From positions 1 to 34,483 of the forward strand of contig JAJDGO010000015.1 in assembly GCA_030265685.1 (NCBI GenBank): 34,483 nucleotides of DNA, in the 5' to 3' direction. Each line of letters starts with the position of its first letter. The first letter of the stretch is position 1. A program made the translations under genes and the position numbers. Positions 8,730 through 16,927 of the stretch are shown here, one piece after another. Origin of the DNA: Bacteroidales bacterium OttesenSCG-928-M11. Its GTDB lineage: Bacteria > Bacteroidota > Bacteroidia > Bacteroidales > Azobacteroidaceae. The notes below the pieces were generated by a model. That model had not been told where the DNA came from. It worked only from the letters and a program-made list of their open reading frames with translations, and ran no database searches.

Positions 8730-9953
8730 TTATTCTTCTTCCTCTTCCCCGCCACTTATTTTAGACATAATGTAAAATGCTCCTTTTGAAATAATTTCCG
8801 CATTTTCGGGAATCGTTTCTAAGGGTGTGATTTCCACAAAACCTAATTCCGATGTACCGGTTATTACTTCCACTTTATTGAATTGGAAAACTTTACCGTC
8901 CTCATCACATTCTTCTTTGCAATCGGGGTCATTGCATCCTTCTTCTATACCAGTAAACAAAAAGATGAACTGTTTGCCTTCTGCATGGGCGATAGCATTG
9001 GCAGGTACAGCTCTTACAAGTTGATTGCCAACGTTAATCAGAGCCGAAACGTACATGCCGGGAAGCAATTTCGCACCGTCAGGATTGTTCACTTTTACGT
9101 GTACGGTAATGGATTTGCTGTCGTTCTCGAACGACTGGTTGATACTGTGAACTTTTCCCGAAATAGGTTTATTCTCCATATTGGTGAGGACGATCTCTAC
9201 CTGCTGCCCTGTTTTTACTTTGGGGAAATCTTTCTCAAATACCTGTATATTGCATTGTATCTGCGAATTATCTGTAATTTCCATCAGCGGAGTTTGCATA
9301 TCGGCATAGCTTCCCGTTTTGATGTGAATCTCGCCAACCACTCCGTTAATGGGGGCTAAGATGGGAATTTGCGTAACAAAATTTCCCGCTGCTGCCATTG
9401 CCGGGTTTATATTCAGTTGGCGTAGCTGGGTTTCAAGTCCTGCAAGCCGAGCCTTATCCGTTTCATACTTGGATGTAGCCTGTTGAAACACTTTGCCCGT
9501 TCCTGCATTTTGGTTACTCAATTCCTGCTGGCGTTCGTATTCCTGATAGCTGAAAGCCAGTTCTTGCTTTTGGGCGAGATAAGCCTCTTGCAGTTTCACA
9601 ATTTCGAGGTTTTCCAATAGGGCAACGGTCTGTCCTTTTTTCACAGCAGTTCCTTCAATAACCATAATCTGCTTGATAATTCCTGCCGCCAGTGATGTAA
9701 CATCAGCTTTATTTTGAGGGAGCAAAGCCATTTGCCCGCTTGCTTTAACCACACTGTTGAGGTTTTTCATTTCTACCGTCCCTAACTCTATACCAACGGC
9801 TTTCATCTGTTCTTCGGACACTTCAATGGCTTCCGAATGGCTCTCTTCTGTCGCGGTTTCTTCCTGCTTTTTTCCACTTTCAGTACACGAAGAAAATCCG
9901 ATTGCACCTGCCAGCAAAAGGAGTGCTGTGATTGATTTTATTGTTGTTTTCAT
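8730..9953 (-). CDS. czcB: CzcB/CusB-type periplasmic adaptor lipoprotein
   Basis: 407 residues. A type II signal peptide ends at FSSC, so it is lipid-anchored at about Cys23. The order is that of a membrane-fusion protein: barrel-sandwich half (ASGQMALLPQNKADVTSLAAGIIKQI), coiled-coil hairpin (about 130-205), lipoyl half (ILAPINGVVGEIHIKTGSYADMQTPLMEI) and beta-barrel (VLTNMENKPISGKVHSI). Near residue 340 is an unusual Cys/Asp/Glu-rich insert (GCNDPDCKEECDEDGK), probably metal-binding. It links the RND pump to the outer-membrane channel and starts only one base after the end of the pump gene. Zn/Cd/Co or Cu/Ag substrates cannot be separated by sequence reading; the neighbouring Zn/Cd ATPase favours Zn/Cd. 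Confidence 0.9.
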   Translation of the reverse strand: MKTTIKSITALLLLAGAIGFSSCTESGKKQEETATEESHSEAIEVSEEQMKAVGIELGTVEMKNLNSVVKASGQMALLPQNKADVTSLAAGIIKQIMVIEGTAVKKGQTVALLENLEIVKLQEAYLAQKQELAFSYQEYERQQELSNQNAGTGKVFQQATSKYETDKARLAGLETQLRQLNINPAMAAAGNFVTQIPILAPINGVVGEIHIKTGSYADMQTPLMEITDNSQIQCNIQVFEKDFPKVKTGQQVEIVLTNMENKPISGKVHSINQSFENDSKSITVHVKVNNPDGAKLLPGMYVSALINVGNQLVRAVPANAIAHAEGKQFIFLFTGIEEGCNDPDCKEECDEDGKVFQFNKVEVITGTSELGFVEITPLETIPENAEIISKGAFYIMSKISGGEEEEE

Positions 9954-9954
9954 T

Positions 9955-12900
9955 TTACTGATTCCCTTTTAAATAGTTTAACAAAATAATTGACTGGTTG
10001 AAACGGTTCATTGCTCCGGCATACTGTAATTTGATACCGATAGCTGTTTGCAGGTTTTGAATGTACTCCATGTAGCCTATTTCTCCGAGTTGATAGGATG
10101 CATTAGCGACCCGCACAATATCATTGGCCTGTGCCACGCCTGCGGTTTCATAATACGTCAAACTTTCTTTGGCTTTGAGATATTCGTTGTATTGCACGGA
10201 ATAAGCATTTTGCAGAGATTGCAGGGCTTGTTGTTTTTCCATGCCGATTTGTGTGCTCCTTATGTTGGCTGCTTTGATTTTCGAGCGTTGTGCCCCGAAA
10301 AATAAGGGTACGCTGATTCCTATCTGAAAGCTCGGAACTTTAGCATCCGTAAAGTTGTATCCACCAAAAATATCGGGTAGCAGTTTATTCTTTTCTACAC
10401 TTGCCTGTGCCATACTGACGTTCAGTTGTTGATCGAAGTAACCCATCAACGGATTAACAGATACCGATTCTACATCCAACGAAACCAAGTCGGGAAGTTT
10501 TTGCAACTCGTTTTCCAGCGGCAAAATAGATTCTCCGGTATTGAGCAGCGTTTGCATTTCCAATTGACGGCTTGCCAACGTTGAAATAGCTTGATTTAGC
10601 TGCAAGCGGTTTTCCTGATACCTGTTTTCTGCATTCATTTTTTCCAGTTGGCTGCTTTCGCCCGTATTATAACGAACAGTTGCCTTCTGCAAAAAATCGG
10701 CATAAATGCTGTCCTGCTGCTGTAAAAGATTGACCGTTTGTAATGCGTGAAGCATGTTGTAATAAGTTTCAGACACTTCCCGCACGATTTCATTCTGCGT
10801 AATACTTTTCGATCTTTCGGCCAACAGGGTCTCCTGTTTCAGCATCTTCCCTTGACTTATATATACAGTCGGGAACTCGAATGTTTGCGTGATGCCGATT
10901 TTTTTATCAATCAAACCGGGCATTATGGGGTCTTGGGCGTATTCAATGCTTGTTTTTTCAGGGTTGAATGCCGTTCCCTGCAAGGCTTCCGCCTGTTCTA
11001 TTCCTAAATCTGCCGAACGGATTTGCAGGTTTCCCCTCAAGGCTATATCAATACATTCCTGCAAAGACTTACGGTTGCTTTGAGCGTTGGCGTTTTCGGC
11101 AGAAAACAGAGAAAATGCAATTAGCAGACCGACTATTGGCAATGTTGTTGATTTTCCTATTTTCATTATCCTATGCTTTAAGTTGATTTTCGAGTTGAAT
11201 ATAATGTAGAGTGCAGGCAATACCAATAAGGTAAGTATGGTTGCCGTTATCAATCCACCGATAACTACCGTTGCCAGTGGTTTTTGCACTTCGCTTCCCG
11301 CACTCGTAGAAAGAGCCATAGGCAAGAAACCGAGCGAAGCCACCAATGCTGTCATGATTACAGGACGCAATCGAATGTCGGTTCCTGTTCGTACCCGTTC
11401 GTAAATATCATCCATGCCTTCTTCCTTCAATTGCTTGAATTGTCCGATCAGCACAATGCCGTTGAGTACGGAAACCCCAAACAGGGCAATAAATCCAACG
11501 CCCGCAGATATGCTGAACGGCATATCCCGCAACCACAGGGCAAATATTCCACCGATAGCTGAAAGAGGGATGGCAGTAAAAATAAGCAGGGCTAATTTTA
11601 CATTACGGAACGTAAAGAACAGCAATACAAAAATAAGCAACAACGCGGCAGGAACGGCTATCATCAGTCGGTCTTTAGCTTCATTTAGATTTTGAAACTG
11701 CCCTCCATAGGTGTAATAATAACCAGCCGGAAGTTTCAACTTATTATCTAATATTTGTTGAATTTCTTCTACTGTGCTTTCCACGTCACGACCGCGAACG
11801 TTAAATCCGACGTATATTCTGCGCTGTCCCTCTTCGTGACTGATTTGTGCAGGGGCGGTTTTATAGGATATTTCGGCTACTTGGTTAAGCGGAATGCGGT
11901 TGCCTGACGGTAGCATTACAAATAAGTTTTCAAGGTTAGCCAAATCGCTCCGTAAATCGTCTTTCAAGCGGACAACCATTTCAAAACGTCTGTCGCCTTC
12001 AAAAACCACGCCTGCCACCTCTCCGGCAAAAGCGGTTCTTAGTACAGTGTTTACATCGCTTATGGTAAGCCCGTAAGCCGCTATCCTGTCGCGATTATAT
12101 TCCACTTGTATTTGCGGTAATCCTGTTACTTTCTCCACAAATGGTTCGCTAACTCCCTCCACGTTTTTAATATAGCCAGCCACTTTCTCCGCCTGTGCGG
12201 TAAGAACTTCTAAATCTTCGCCATAAATTTTAATGGCTACATCCTGACGAATACCTGTTATCAATTCGTTGAAACGCATTTGCATCGGTTGTGTTATTTC
12301 CACATATATACCCGGAATTACTTCCAATGCTTCTTCCATTGCCTCCATCATTTCTTCGCGGCTTTTGGCTGTTGTCCATTCTTTCTTTGGTATCATGGAT
12401 AACATCATATCGCCTCGTTCGATAGGCATCGGGTCAGTAGGGATTTCTGCGCTACCGATACGGGTAACAGCTTGCTTTACTTCGGGAAATTTGTCTTTCA
12501 ATATTTTTTCAGCCATGCCGAAGGTTTCGATTACCTGTGTAAGCGATGTGCCCTGTACCATGCTGATTTCAACAGTCAAGTCTCCTTCTTCCAATGTGGG
12601 GATAAATTCGCCGCCTAAACGGTTGAATACGCCGAGGCTGAAGATAAACAGAACGACCATTGACAGAATAACCGTTTTTTTCCAACGCAGGCTAAAATCC
12701 AACGCAGGACGATACCAACGTTTGAGGGTATTGATGATGCGGTCGGAAAAATTTTCTTTATGAAAGGTTTTCTTACTTAAAAACAGTGCGCTCATCATCG
12801 GCACATAGGTCAGCGACAGGATGAATGCACCGAGTATGGCAAACGATACCGTTTGAGCCATCGGTTTGAACATCTTGCCCTCGATGCCTACTAACGATAA

Positions 12901-14298
12901 GATGGGAAGGTAAACAATAAGGATGATTATTTCCCCGAACATCGCAGTGTTTCGGATTTTTGAAGCGGCAGTGTAGACCTCCTTGTTCATCTCGGCCTGG
13001 GTAAGCAGGGGTTTGTCTTTAAATAATAGGCTCTGTCCTGTAATGCGGTGGACAATGGCCTCGACTATGATAACAGCCCCGTCCACAATCAACCCGAAAT
13101 CAATAGCCCCCAAGCTCATCAGGTTACCACTCACGCCGAACATATTCATCATACTAACGGCAAAGAGCATGGAAAGAGGAATGACAGAGGCGACAATCAG
13201 TCCTGCTCTGAAATTTCCCAATAATAAGACCAGAACAAAAATAACAATTAACCCTCCTTCGAGCAAGTTCCTTTCAACAGTACCCATAGCCCGACCTACG
13301 AGTTCTGTACGGTCAATAAAGGGTTCAATGATTACGCCTTCGGGAAGGCTCTTTTGGATTTGCTCCATCCGCTCTTTGACATTAGCTATCACTTGCGAGA
13401 AATTTTCGCCTTTCAACATCAATGTGATGCCTGCAACCACTTCGCCTTCACCGTTACGGGTAACGGCTCCGTAGCGGGTAGCCGTTCCAAAACGAACTTC
13501 GGCTACATCCCTGATCAATATGGGTGTACCATTAGTATTTTTAATAACAATCCGTTCAATATCAGATAAGGTTTTTACCAAACCAATACCACGGATAAAG
13601 TTGTAGTTACTGCCTTGTTCTATATAGCTGCCACCTGTATTTTCATTGTTCTTTTCTAAGGCTTCGTAAATTTCAGCAATGCTGACATTCATTGAAGCCA
13701 GCTTATCATTATCTAATGCTATTTCGTATTGTTTCACATAACCGCCCCAGCCACTTACTTCGGCTAAACCTTCAGTTCCGGCGAGTTGACGTTTTACAAT
13801 CCAATCCTGTATGGTACGCAGGTCGGTACTGCTGTACTTGTCTTCATATCCCTCTTTTGTGTGGATCACATAATGGTATATCTCGCCTAACCCCGTGGAA
13901 ATAGGGGCTAAAGTCGGTTCACCCAACCCTTGCGGAATCTGTGATTCCGCTTCTTTCAATTGCTGGCTTATCTGTTGCCGTGCCCAATAGATGTCGGCGT
14001 CATCTTTAAATACGATGGTAATAACGGAAATACCGCTACGGCTAATGCTCCTTTTTTCAATCACATCGGGTATGTTAGCCATAGCCAGTTCGATGGGCGT
14101 AGTAATAAACTGCTCCACCTCTTGTGCACCCAATGTAGGGGCTTGCGTGATGATTTGTACCTGATTGTTGGTAATGTCGGGAGTAGCATCCACTGGTAGC
14201 CGTACCACGGATATGATTCCCCAAATAACCAGTGCCAGTGTTAGGACACCAATTATGAGTTTGTTCTCTATTGAGAACTTTATGATTTTATCGAACAT
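9955..14298 (-). CDS. czcA: CzcA-type RND metal pump fused to a CzcC/TolC-type outer-membrane channel
   Basis: 1447 residues from MFDKIIKFSIENKLIIG, the usual CzcA start; the frame is open 13 codons further. Residues 1 to about 1035 are a heavy-metal RND transporter with paired TM1/TM7 regions, the CzcA TM4 signature DFGLIVDGAVIIVEA (proton-relay Asp at about 400 and 406) and a final LLVLPALYIIF helix. The frame then runs without a stop into a complete CzcC-like outer-membrane factor beginning at an internal Met (codon at 11166) with a signal-peptide-like segment (LPIVGLLIAFSLFSAENANA) and LQECIDIALRGNLQI. This segment would serve as an extra helix putting the channel domain in the periplasm. 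Such fusions occur in Bacteroidota. The gene uses proton flux to expel Zn/Cd/Co-type ions across both membranes with CzcB. Confidence 0.93.
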   Translation of the reverse strand: MFDKIIKFSIENKLIIGVLTLALVIWGIISVVRLPVDATPDITNNQVQIITQAPTLGAQEVEQFITTPIELAMANIPDVIEKRSISRSGISVITIVFKDDADIYWARQQISQQLKEAESQIPQGLGEPTLAPISTGLGEIYHYVIHTKEGYEDKYSSTDLRTIQDWIVKRQLAGTEGLAEVSGWGGYVKQYEIALDNDKLASMNVSIAEIYEALEKNNENTGGSYIEQGSNYNFIRGIGLVKTLSDIERIVIKNTNGTPILIRDVAEVRFGTATRYGAVTRNGEGEVVAGITLMLKGENFSQVIANVKERMEQIQKSLPEGVIIEPFIDRTELVGRAMGTVERNLLEGGLIVIFVLVLLLGNFRAGLIVASVIPLSMLFAVSMMNMFGVSGNLMSLGAIDFGLIVDGAVIIVEAIVHRITGQSLLFKDKPLLTQAEMNKEVYTAASKIRNTAMFGEIIILIVYLPILSLVGIEGKMFKPMAQTVSFAILGAFILSLTYVPMMSALFLSKKTFHKENFSDRIINTLKRWYRPALDFSLRWKKTVILSMVVLFIFSLGVFNRLGGEFIPTLEEGDLTVEISMVQGTSLTQVIETFGMAEKILKDKFPEVKQAVTRIGSAEIPTDPMPIERGDMMLSMIPKKEWTTAKSREEMMEAMEEALEVIPGIYVEITQPMQMRFNELITGIRQDVAIKIYGEDLEVLTAQAEKVAGYIKNVEGVSEPFVEKVTGLPQIQVEYNRDRIAAYGLTISDVNTVLRTAFAGEVAGVVFEGDRRFEMVVRLKDDLRSDLANLENLFVMLPSGNRIPLNQVAEISYKTAPAQISHEEGQRRIYVGFNVRGRDVESTVEEIQQILDNKLKLPAGYYYTYGGQFQNLNEAKDRLMIAVPAALLLIFVLLFFTFRNVKLALLIFTAIPLSAIGGIFALWLRDMPFSISAGVGFIALFGVSVLNGIVLIGQFKQLKEEGMDDIYERVRTGTDIRLRPVIMTALVASLGFLPMALSTSAGSEVQKPLATVVIGGLITATILTLLVLPALYIIFNSKINLKHRIMKIGKSTTLPIVGLLIAFSLFSAENANAQSNRKSLQECIDIALRGNLQIRSADLGIEQAEALQGTAFNPEKTSIEYAQDPIMPGLIDKKIGITQTFEFPTVYISQGKMLKQETLLAERSKSITQNEIVREVSETYYNMLHALQTVNLLQQQDSIYADFLQKATVRYNTGESSQLEKMNAENRYQENRLQLNQAISTLASRQLEMQTLLNTGESILPLENELQKLPDLVSLDVESVSVNPLMGYFDQQLNVSMAQASVEKNKLLPDIFGGYNFTDAKVPSFQIGISVPLFFGAQRSKIKAANIRSTQIGMEKQQALQSLQNAYSVQYNEYLKAKESLTYYETAGVAQANDIVRVANASYQLGEIGYMEYIQNLQTAIGIKLQYAGAMNRFNQSIILLNYLKGNQ

Positions 14299-14404
14299 AT
14301 TATTCGGTTTAATTATTGACAACTTTATTGAATACAAAAATTACCTCGCTGAACAGCAATAAATGTGTTCAACGTAAAGTCTGTCCCTTAAGTAAGGTGT
14401 TAAA

Positions 14405-14722
14405 TTAACCGATTTTTGGCGGCTGCCAGATGTTTACGCAGAAAGCGGAAATGAATTGTTGAGCGTGGAAAATTGGTGTCGAAAGCCTGTTATTCAATAC
14501 AGGTTTCGCAATATGAGAAACCGGAGATATTGTAAACCCCGAACAGGTGTGGCACGCATGAAAAGGGGAGCAACCCTCTGCACAACCATCATCACTGCTT
14601 TGCGAGTTTCCGTCCATATTCGCCGTAATCTCATATTTATCGCACAAACATCCGATCTCACCAAAGGCGTTAACCGAAAGTGAAAAAATGAATAATGCAA
14701 ATATGAGAGCGAATATTTTCAT
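14405..14722 (-). CDS. Small Cys-rich exported protein of the metal operon (DUF6660-like)
   Basis: 105 residues with a signal peptide (MKIFALIFALFIFSLSVNAFG). The short mature chain has seven cysteines in the pattern CLC, CAEGC, CHTC and a late C, plus several His. Bacteroidota metal-efflux operons often begin with such a protein (I associate it with DUF6660, from memory). It is probably a periplasmic metal-binding or sensing protein, which is inference. It is the first gene of the minus-strand order Cys-rich protein, czcA-czcC, czcB, zntA. Its start codon lies only four bases after a TATCTTTG promoter box, so the mRNA may be leaderless. No alternative in-frame start exists for the signal peptide. 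Confidence 0.75.
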   Translation of the reverse strand: MKIFALIFALFIFSLSVNAFGEIGCLCDKYEITANMDGNSQSSDDGCAEGCSPFHACHTCSGFTISPVSHIAKPVLNNRLSTPIFHAQQFISAFCVNIWQPPKIG

Positions 14723-14726
14723 GCTG

Positions 14727-14734
14727 CAAAGATA
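14727..14734 (-). promoter_or_regulatory. -7 box (TATCTTTG) of the metal-efflux operon
   Basis: Exact TAnnTTTG match on the minus strand, four bases from the ATG at 14722. No TTG lies at the usual 19-21 base spacing; the region where it would be is occupied by the palindrome at 14745-14763. Confidence 0.65.
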
Positions 14735-14744
14735 GCGATTATAT

Positions 14745-14763
14745 TTTGCAACTAAGTTGCAAA
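14745..14763. promoter_or_regulatory. Fur-family-type operator palindrome
   Basis: TTTGCAACT-A-AGTTGCAAA is a perfect palindrome with 9-bp arms, followed by a degenerate extra half-site ACTTAGTGCAA (14763-14773). It overlaps the stop codon of the Fur-like gene and lies 10 bases upstream of the -7 box of the efflux operon, a good position for repression. Binding by the adjacent regulator is inferred from size, symmetry and location. Confidence 0.65.
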
Positions 14764-15174
14764 CTTAGTGCAATTTTCACAGAAGCCCTTAATTACGAGA
14801 TTTATACTTACTGGAATTAACTTATCGGGAATGTTTATATCAGGAACGGCAACTTTTTCCAAACAAAAGGTTTTGTGGCAATGTAAACAGTAAAAATGAG
14901 CATGTGTATCGTCGATACTACAATAGCAATTACTGTTACAGACGGAATATTTCACCGCTCCTGACCCGTCATCAATACTGTGAATTAACTGTTTTTCGTG
15001 AAAAAGGGTAATGGTACGAAAAATGGTTGATTTATCAGCAGTTTCCATCACTGCTTCCAAATCAGCTAAACTGAATGCCCGCGAAAAATCAAGCATATTC
15101 TTTAAAATAAGCATACGCATGGCAGTAGGTTTTATACCTCTTGCTTGTAATAACGATTCTATATTTTCAGACAT
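14752..15174 (-). CDS. Fur-family metal-responsive repressor
   Basis: 140 residues. The N-terminal winged helix (LLQARGIKPTAMRMLILKNML; TADKSTIFRTITLFHEKQLIHSI) is the Fur DNA-binding domain. The C-terminal dimerisation domain has the metal ligands DTHAHFYC and two Cys pairs, CLHC and CENC, of the structural zinc site. Fur relatives respond to Fe, Zn, Mn, Ni or peroxide; sitting just before a Zn/Cd efflux operon this one probably senses Zn or Cd, which would be a twist because Zur normally represses uptake. It shares strand and orientation with the efflux genes and ends 29 bases before them, over the palindromic operator. Confidence 0.88.
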   Translation of the reverse strand: MSENIESLLQARGIKPTAMRMLILKNMLDFSRAFSLADLEAVMETADKSTIFRTITLFHEKQLIHSIDDGSGAVKYSVCNSNCYCSIDDTHAHFYCLHCHKTFCLEKVAVPDINIPDKLIPVSINLVIKGFCENCTKFAT

Positions 15175-15251
15175 TCAGCCAAATTTTTCATGCTGTAAAA
15201 TTACAAATTTGCCATGAAATTATTCGTTTTTACCTACCCTTAAATTTACGA

Positions 15252-15665
15252 TTATATTTCAGTTATCGTTTTTTCAATTTCTGCGAAGGCTTCACTCATT
15301 ACTTCTTCTACCAGCCCACCAATTTGTGCAGCCATTGCAGCCGAGTTCATACGCGAAATATGAGTTACACCGTCAGAAGTTTGATATATAGATATGCGAC
15401 ATGGAAGTAACGATGAATAGAGACGTTCCGCATCGCGCTCCAATATCCTTCCGGAATATTTAGGGCTGCACAATTCTATAACTTTTATAGGCAGTACTTC
15501 TTTCCCATTTTTACGAAGCGTTTCCTGCATATCATGAATATGCTGTATTTTCCAATTACCTATGGACAGGATTTTTTCTGACAATTTTTCAAAAGTCTCG
15601 TCAAAACTGTAGCGGCTTACGTTTTCTAAGAACATGGTGTTTGCTTGCTGTTTAGTTGATTCCAT
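15252..15665 (-). CDS. DUF302 family protein
   Basis: 137 residues with no signal peptide. The pattern SFDETFEKLSEKILSIGNWKIQHIHDM, then KVIELCSPKYSGRIL, LLPCRISIYQTSDGVTHISRMN and a C-terminal helix is that of DUF302 domains, small soluble alpha/beta proteins of unknown biochemical function. The family's conserved Cys (ELCSP and LLPC) is present. DUF302 proteins often accompany metal-resistance and thiol genes, which fits its location 77 bases upstream of the Fur-like gene on the same strand. Function beyond this is not supportable. Confidence 0.8.
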   Translation of the reverse strand: MESTKQQANTMFLENVSRYSFDETFEKLSEKILSIGNWKIQHIHDMQETLRKNGKEVLPIKVIELCSPKYSGRILERDAERLYSSLLPCRISIYQTSDGVTHISRMNSAAMAAQIGGLVEEVMSEAFAEIEKTITEI

Positions 15666-15696
15666 AATGATGTTTTTTAATATTACTTAATGTTTT

Positions 15697-15736
15697 GGCG
15701 AGTGAACAATTCCCTAATTTTTAGTGGAAACTCGCC
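15697..15736. repeat. Inverted repeat between DUF302 and reductase genes
   Basis: GGCGAGT (15697-15703) and ACTCGCC (15730-15736) could form a 7-bp stem with a 26-nt loop. No T tract follows; possibly a weak processing or termination element. The rest of 15666-15838 is AT-rich and featureless. Confidence 0.3.
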
Positions 15737-15838
15737 TTTATGTATTCTTATATATTTTATAAACAATTTTATTGCCAAAAAGGTTACATAATACGCATTA
15801 ATATGTACTTTAATTTATTAGTATCTTGTATGAAGATA

Positions 15839-16387
15839 CTAATATTTTAAATGATACTGTAATATTTTTTGATAATCAACTTTTAGCATACCTGAATTGT
15901 AAACATTAGTACCTGTTATTTTCCATTTTGATCCCTTATCTTGTCCGGGAAATAAGAGTATACCATTTCCTAAAATTAAAGGGACGTAGCAAATTTGCAT
16001 TTCATCAATTAAATCCGCAGCAAGCAACATTGAAACCAATTTGCCACCTCCGACCAACCAAATATCTTTCCCGTCCTGATTGCGAAGTTCAGAAATTGTT
16101 TCAATAATATTCTCTGTAATGAAACGTATATTTCCCTTTGCTTCCCATTCATGGTGGGAAACAACATAAGCCGTTTGCTCTGAATACGGCCAGATTACAT
16201 CCATATTCAGAATTTCACGGTAAGTCCGACCACCCATAATAACCGTGTCTACCGAAGCTGATAGTTCTTTGTAGCCGTAATCTGCCTTTTCGGGATTTGA
16301 GAATCCGGTAAGCCAGTCCAATTCACCGCCCGGTTCTGCAATGCGTTGGTCGAGTGATGCAGCAATGTAAAGAATAATCTTTTTCAT
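15839..16387 (-). CDS. Dihydrofolate reductase / RibD C-terminal family reductase
   Basis: 182 residues beginning KKIILYIAASLDQRIAEPGGELDWL. The family motifs are present: VIMGGRTYREIL (NADPH phosphate loop) and DIWLVGGGKLVSMLLAADLIDEMQICYVPLILGNGILLF. These proteins are NADPH-dependent reductases related to DHFR and RibD; many are not true folate reductases and the substrate here is unknown. The gene has an unusual upstream region: a promoter box at 16657-16664 followed by about 210 bases of strongly foldable RNA ending in a T8 tract, 54 bases before this ATG. That suggests either an attenuated leader or an independent small RNA. Trimethoprim resistance should not be assumed. Confidence 0.85.
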   Translation of the reverse strand: MKKIILYIAASLDQRIAEPGGELDWLTGFSNPEKADYGYKELSASVDTVIMGGRTYREILNMDVIWPYSEQTAYVVSHHEWEAKGNIRFITENIIETISELRNQDGKDIWLVGGGKLVSMLLAADLIDEMQICYVPLILGNGILLFPGQDKGSKWKITGTNVYNSGMLKVDYQKILQYHLKY

Positions 16388-16440
16388 GTTACTAATATTT
16401 ACGTATTATTAAGTCCTTAACTTAATTCGCTGTAACACGC

Positions 16441-16650
16441 AAAAAAAAGCGTGGAACTCACACAGTTCCAATGTAGAGGTACTGGTATACCCTTTGAAAG
16501 AAACAGGCAAGCCCACGCCATACTTTCGTATAGCATGAACATTGCGCTATTAGTCTCTTTCAAATGAAAATTACCAGTTTTCTACATTGAGACGTTCAGC
16601 GAACGTTATGTTATATCTAAACGGATTTAACCCGTTAAAATTCTATATTT
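16441..16650 (-). ncRNA. Highly structured leader or small RNA before the reductase gene
   Basis: On the minus strand, downstream of a TATCTTTG box, four groups of complementary segments nest: 16581-16589 with 16469-16477 (9 bp), 16572-16578 with 16481-16487 (7 bp), 16557-16564 with 16493-16500 (8 bp), and inside them a 7-bp hairpin with a GAAA tetraloop (16517-16534). Two hairpins precede them (16620-16636 and 16592-16606). The 3' part has hairpin GGAAC-loop-GTTCC (16453-16469), CACGC and T8 (16441-16448), a possible intrinsic terminator. CCACGC (minus strand, 16449-16454) can also pair with GCGTGG (16513-16518) or with GCGTG after the T8 (16436-16440). I do not recognise the family. 5' end is estimated from the promoter. 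Confidence 0.6.
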
Positions 16651-16656
16651 CTGATA

Positions 16657-16664
16657 CAAAGATA
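16657..16664 (-). promoter_or_regulatory. -7 box (TATCTTTG) of the structured RNA/reductase unit
   Basis: Exact TAnnTTTG on the minus strand; transcription should begin near 16650. The -33 region (TTTCT) is poor. Confidence 0.55.
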
Positions 16665-16927
16665 GTGATTCTTTGAGAATAGTAGAAATTTCAAAATCAC
16701 ATATTTACACGTACATTGTGCCAATATGTTGAATGGCTGAACGGAAGAAATAGCAGAGAAAGGGATTAAGAATATATATTGAAAATGTTGGCAATATGGA
16801 GATTATTCCGTATCTTTACACCAAGTTAAGTCGCTCTTTATTTTATGCAAGAACTAAGCGAATCAATGAAGTTCGCTCGTTTCTAAATCGTTACCTATCA
16901 AGAAATTATTTTCTGTAACTTGCTTAT
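16665..16927. other. AT-rich spacer, nothing recognised
   Basis: No convincing gene, RNA or repeat. A 13-codon plus-strand frame at 16842 (ending MKFARF) follows a weak TATCTTTA but is too short to support. The border between the metal element and the integrase gene should lie in or at the edge of this stretch. Confidence 0.4.

Noticed and set aside
14456-14683. Plus-strand frame opposite the Cys-rich protein
   Set aside because: The minus-strand frame has a signal peptide, ordered Cys pairs and a promoter; the plus-strand frame has none of these.
15839-16387. Trimethoprim-resistance dihydrofolate reductase
   Set aside because: The protein belongs to the RibD-C/DHFR-like reductase group; family membership does not show folate reductase activity or drug resistance.
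16842-16883. 13-codon plus-strand peptide (ending MKFARF) after a weak TATCTTTA
   Set aside because: Considered as a leader peptide, but there is no downstream gene on that strand.
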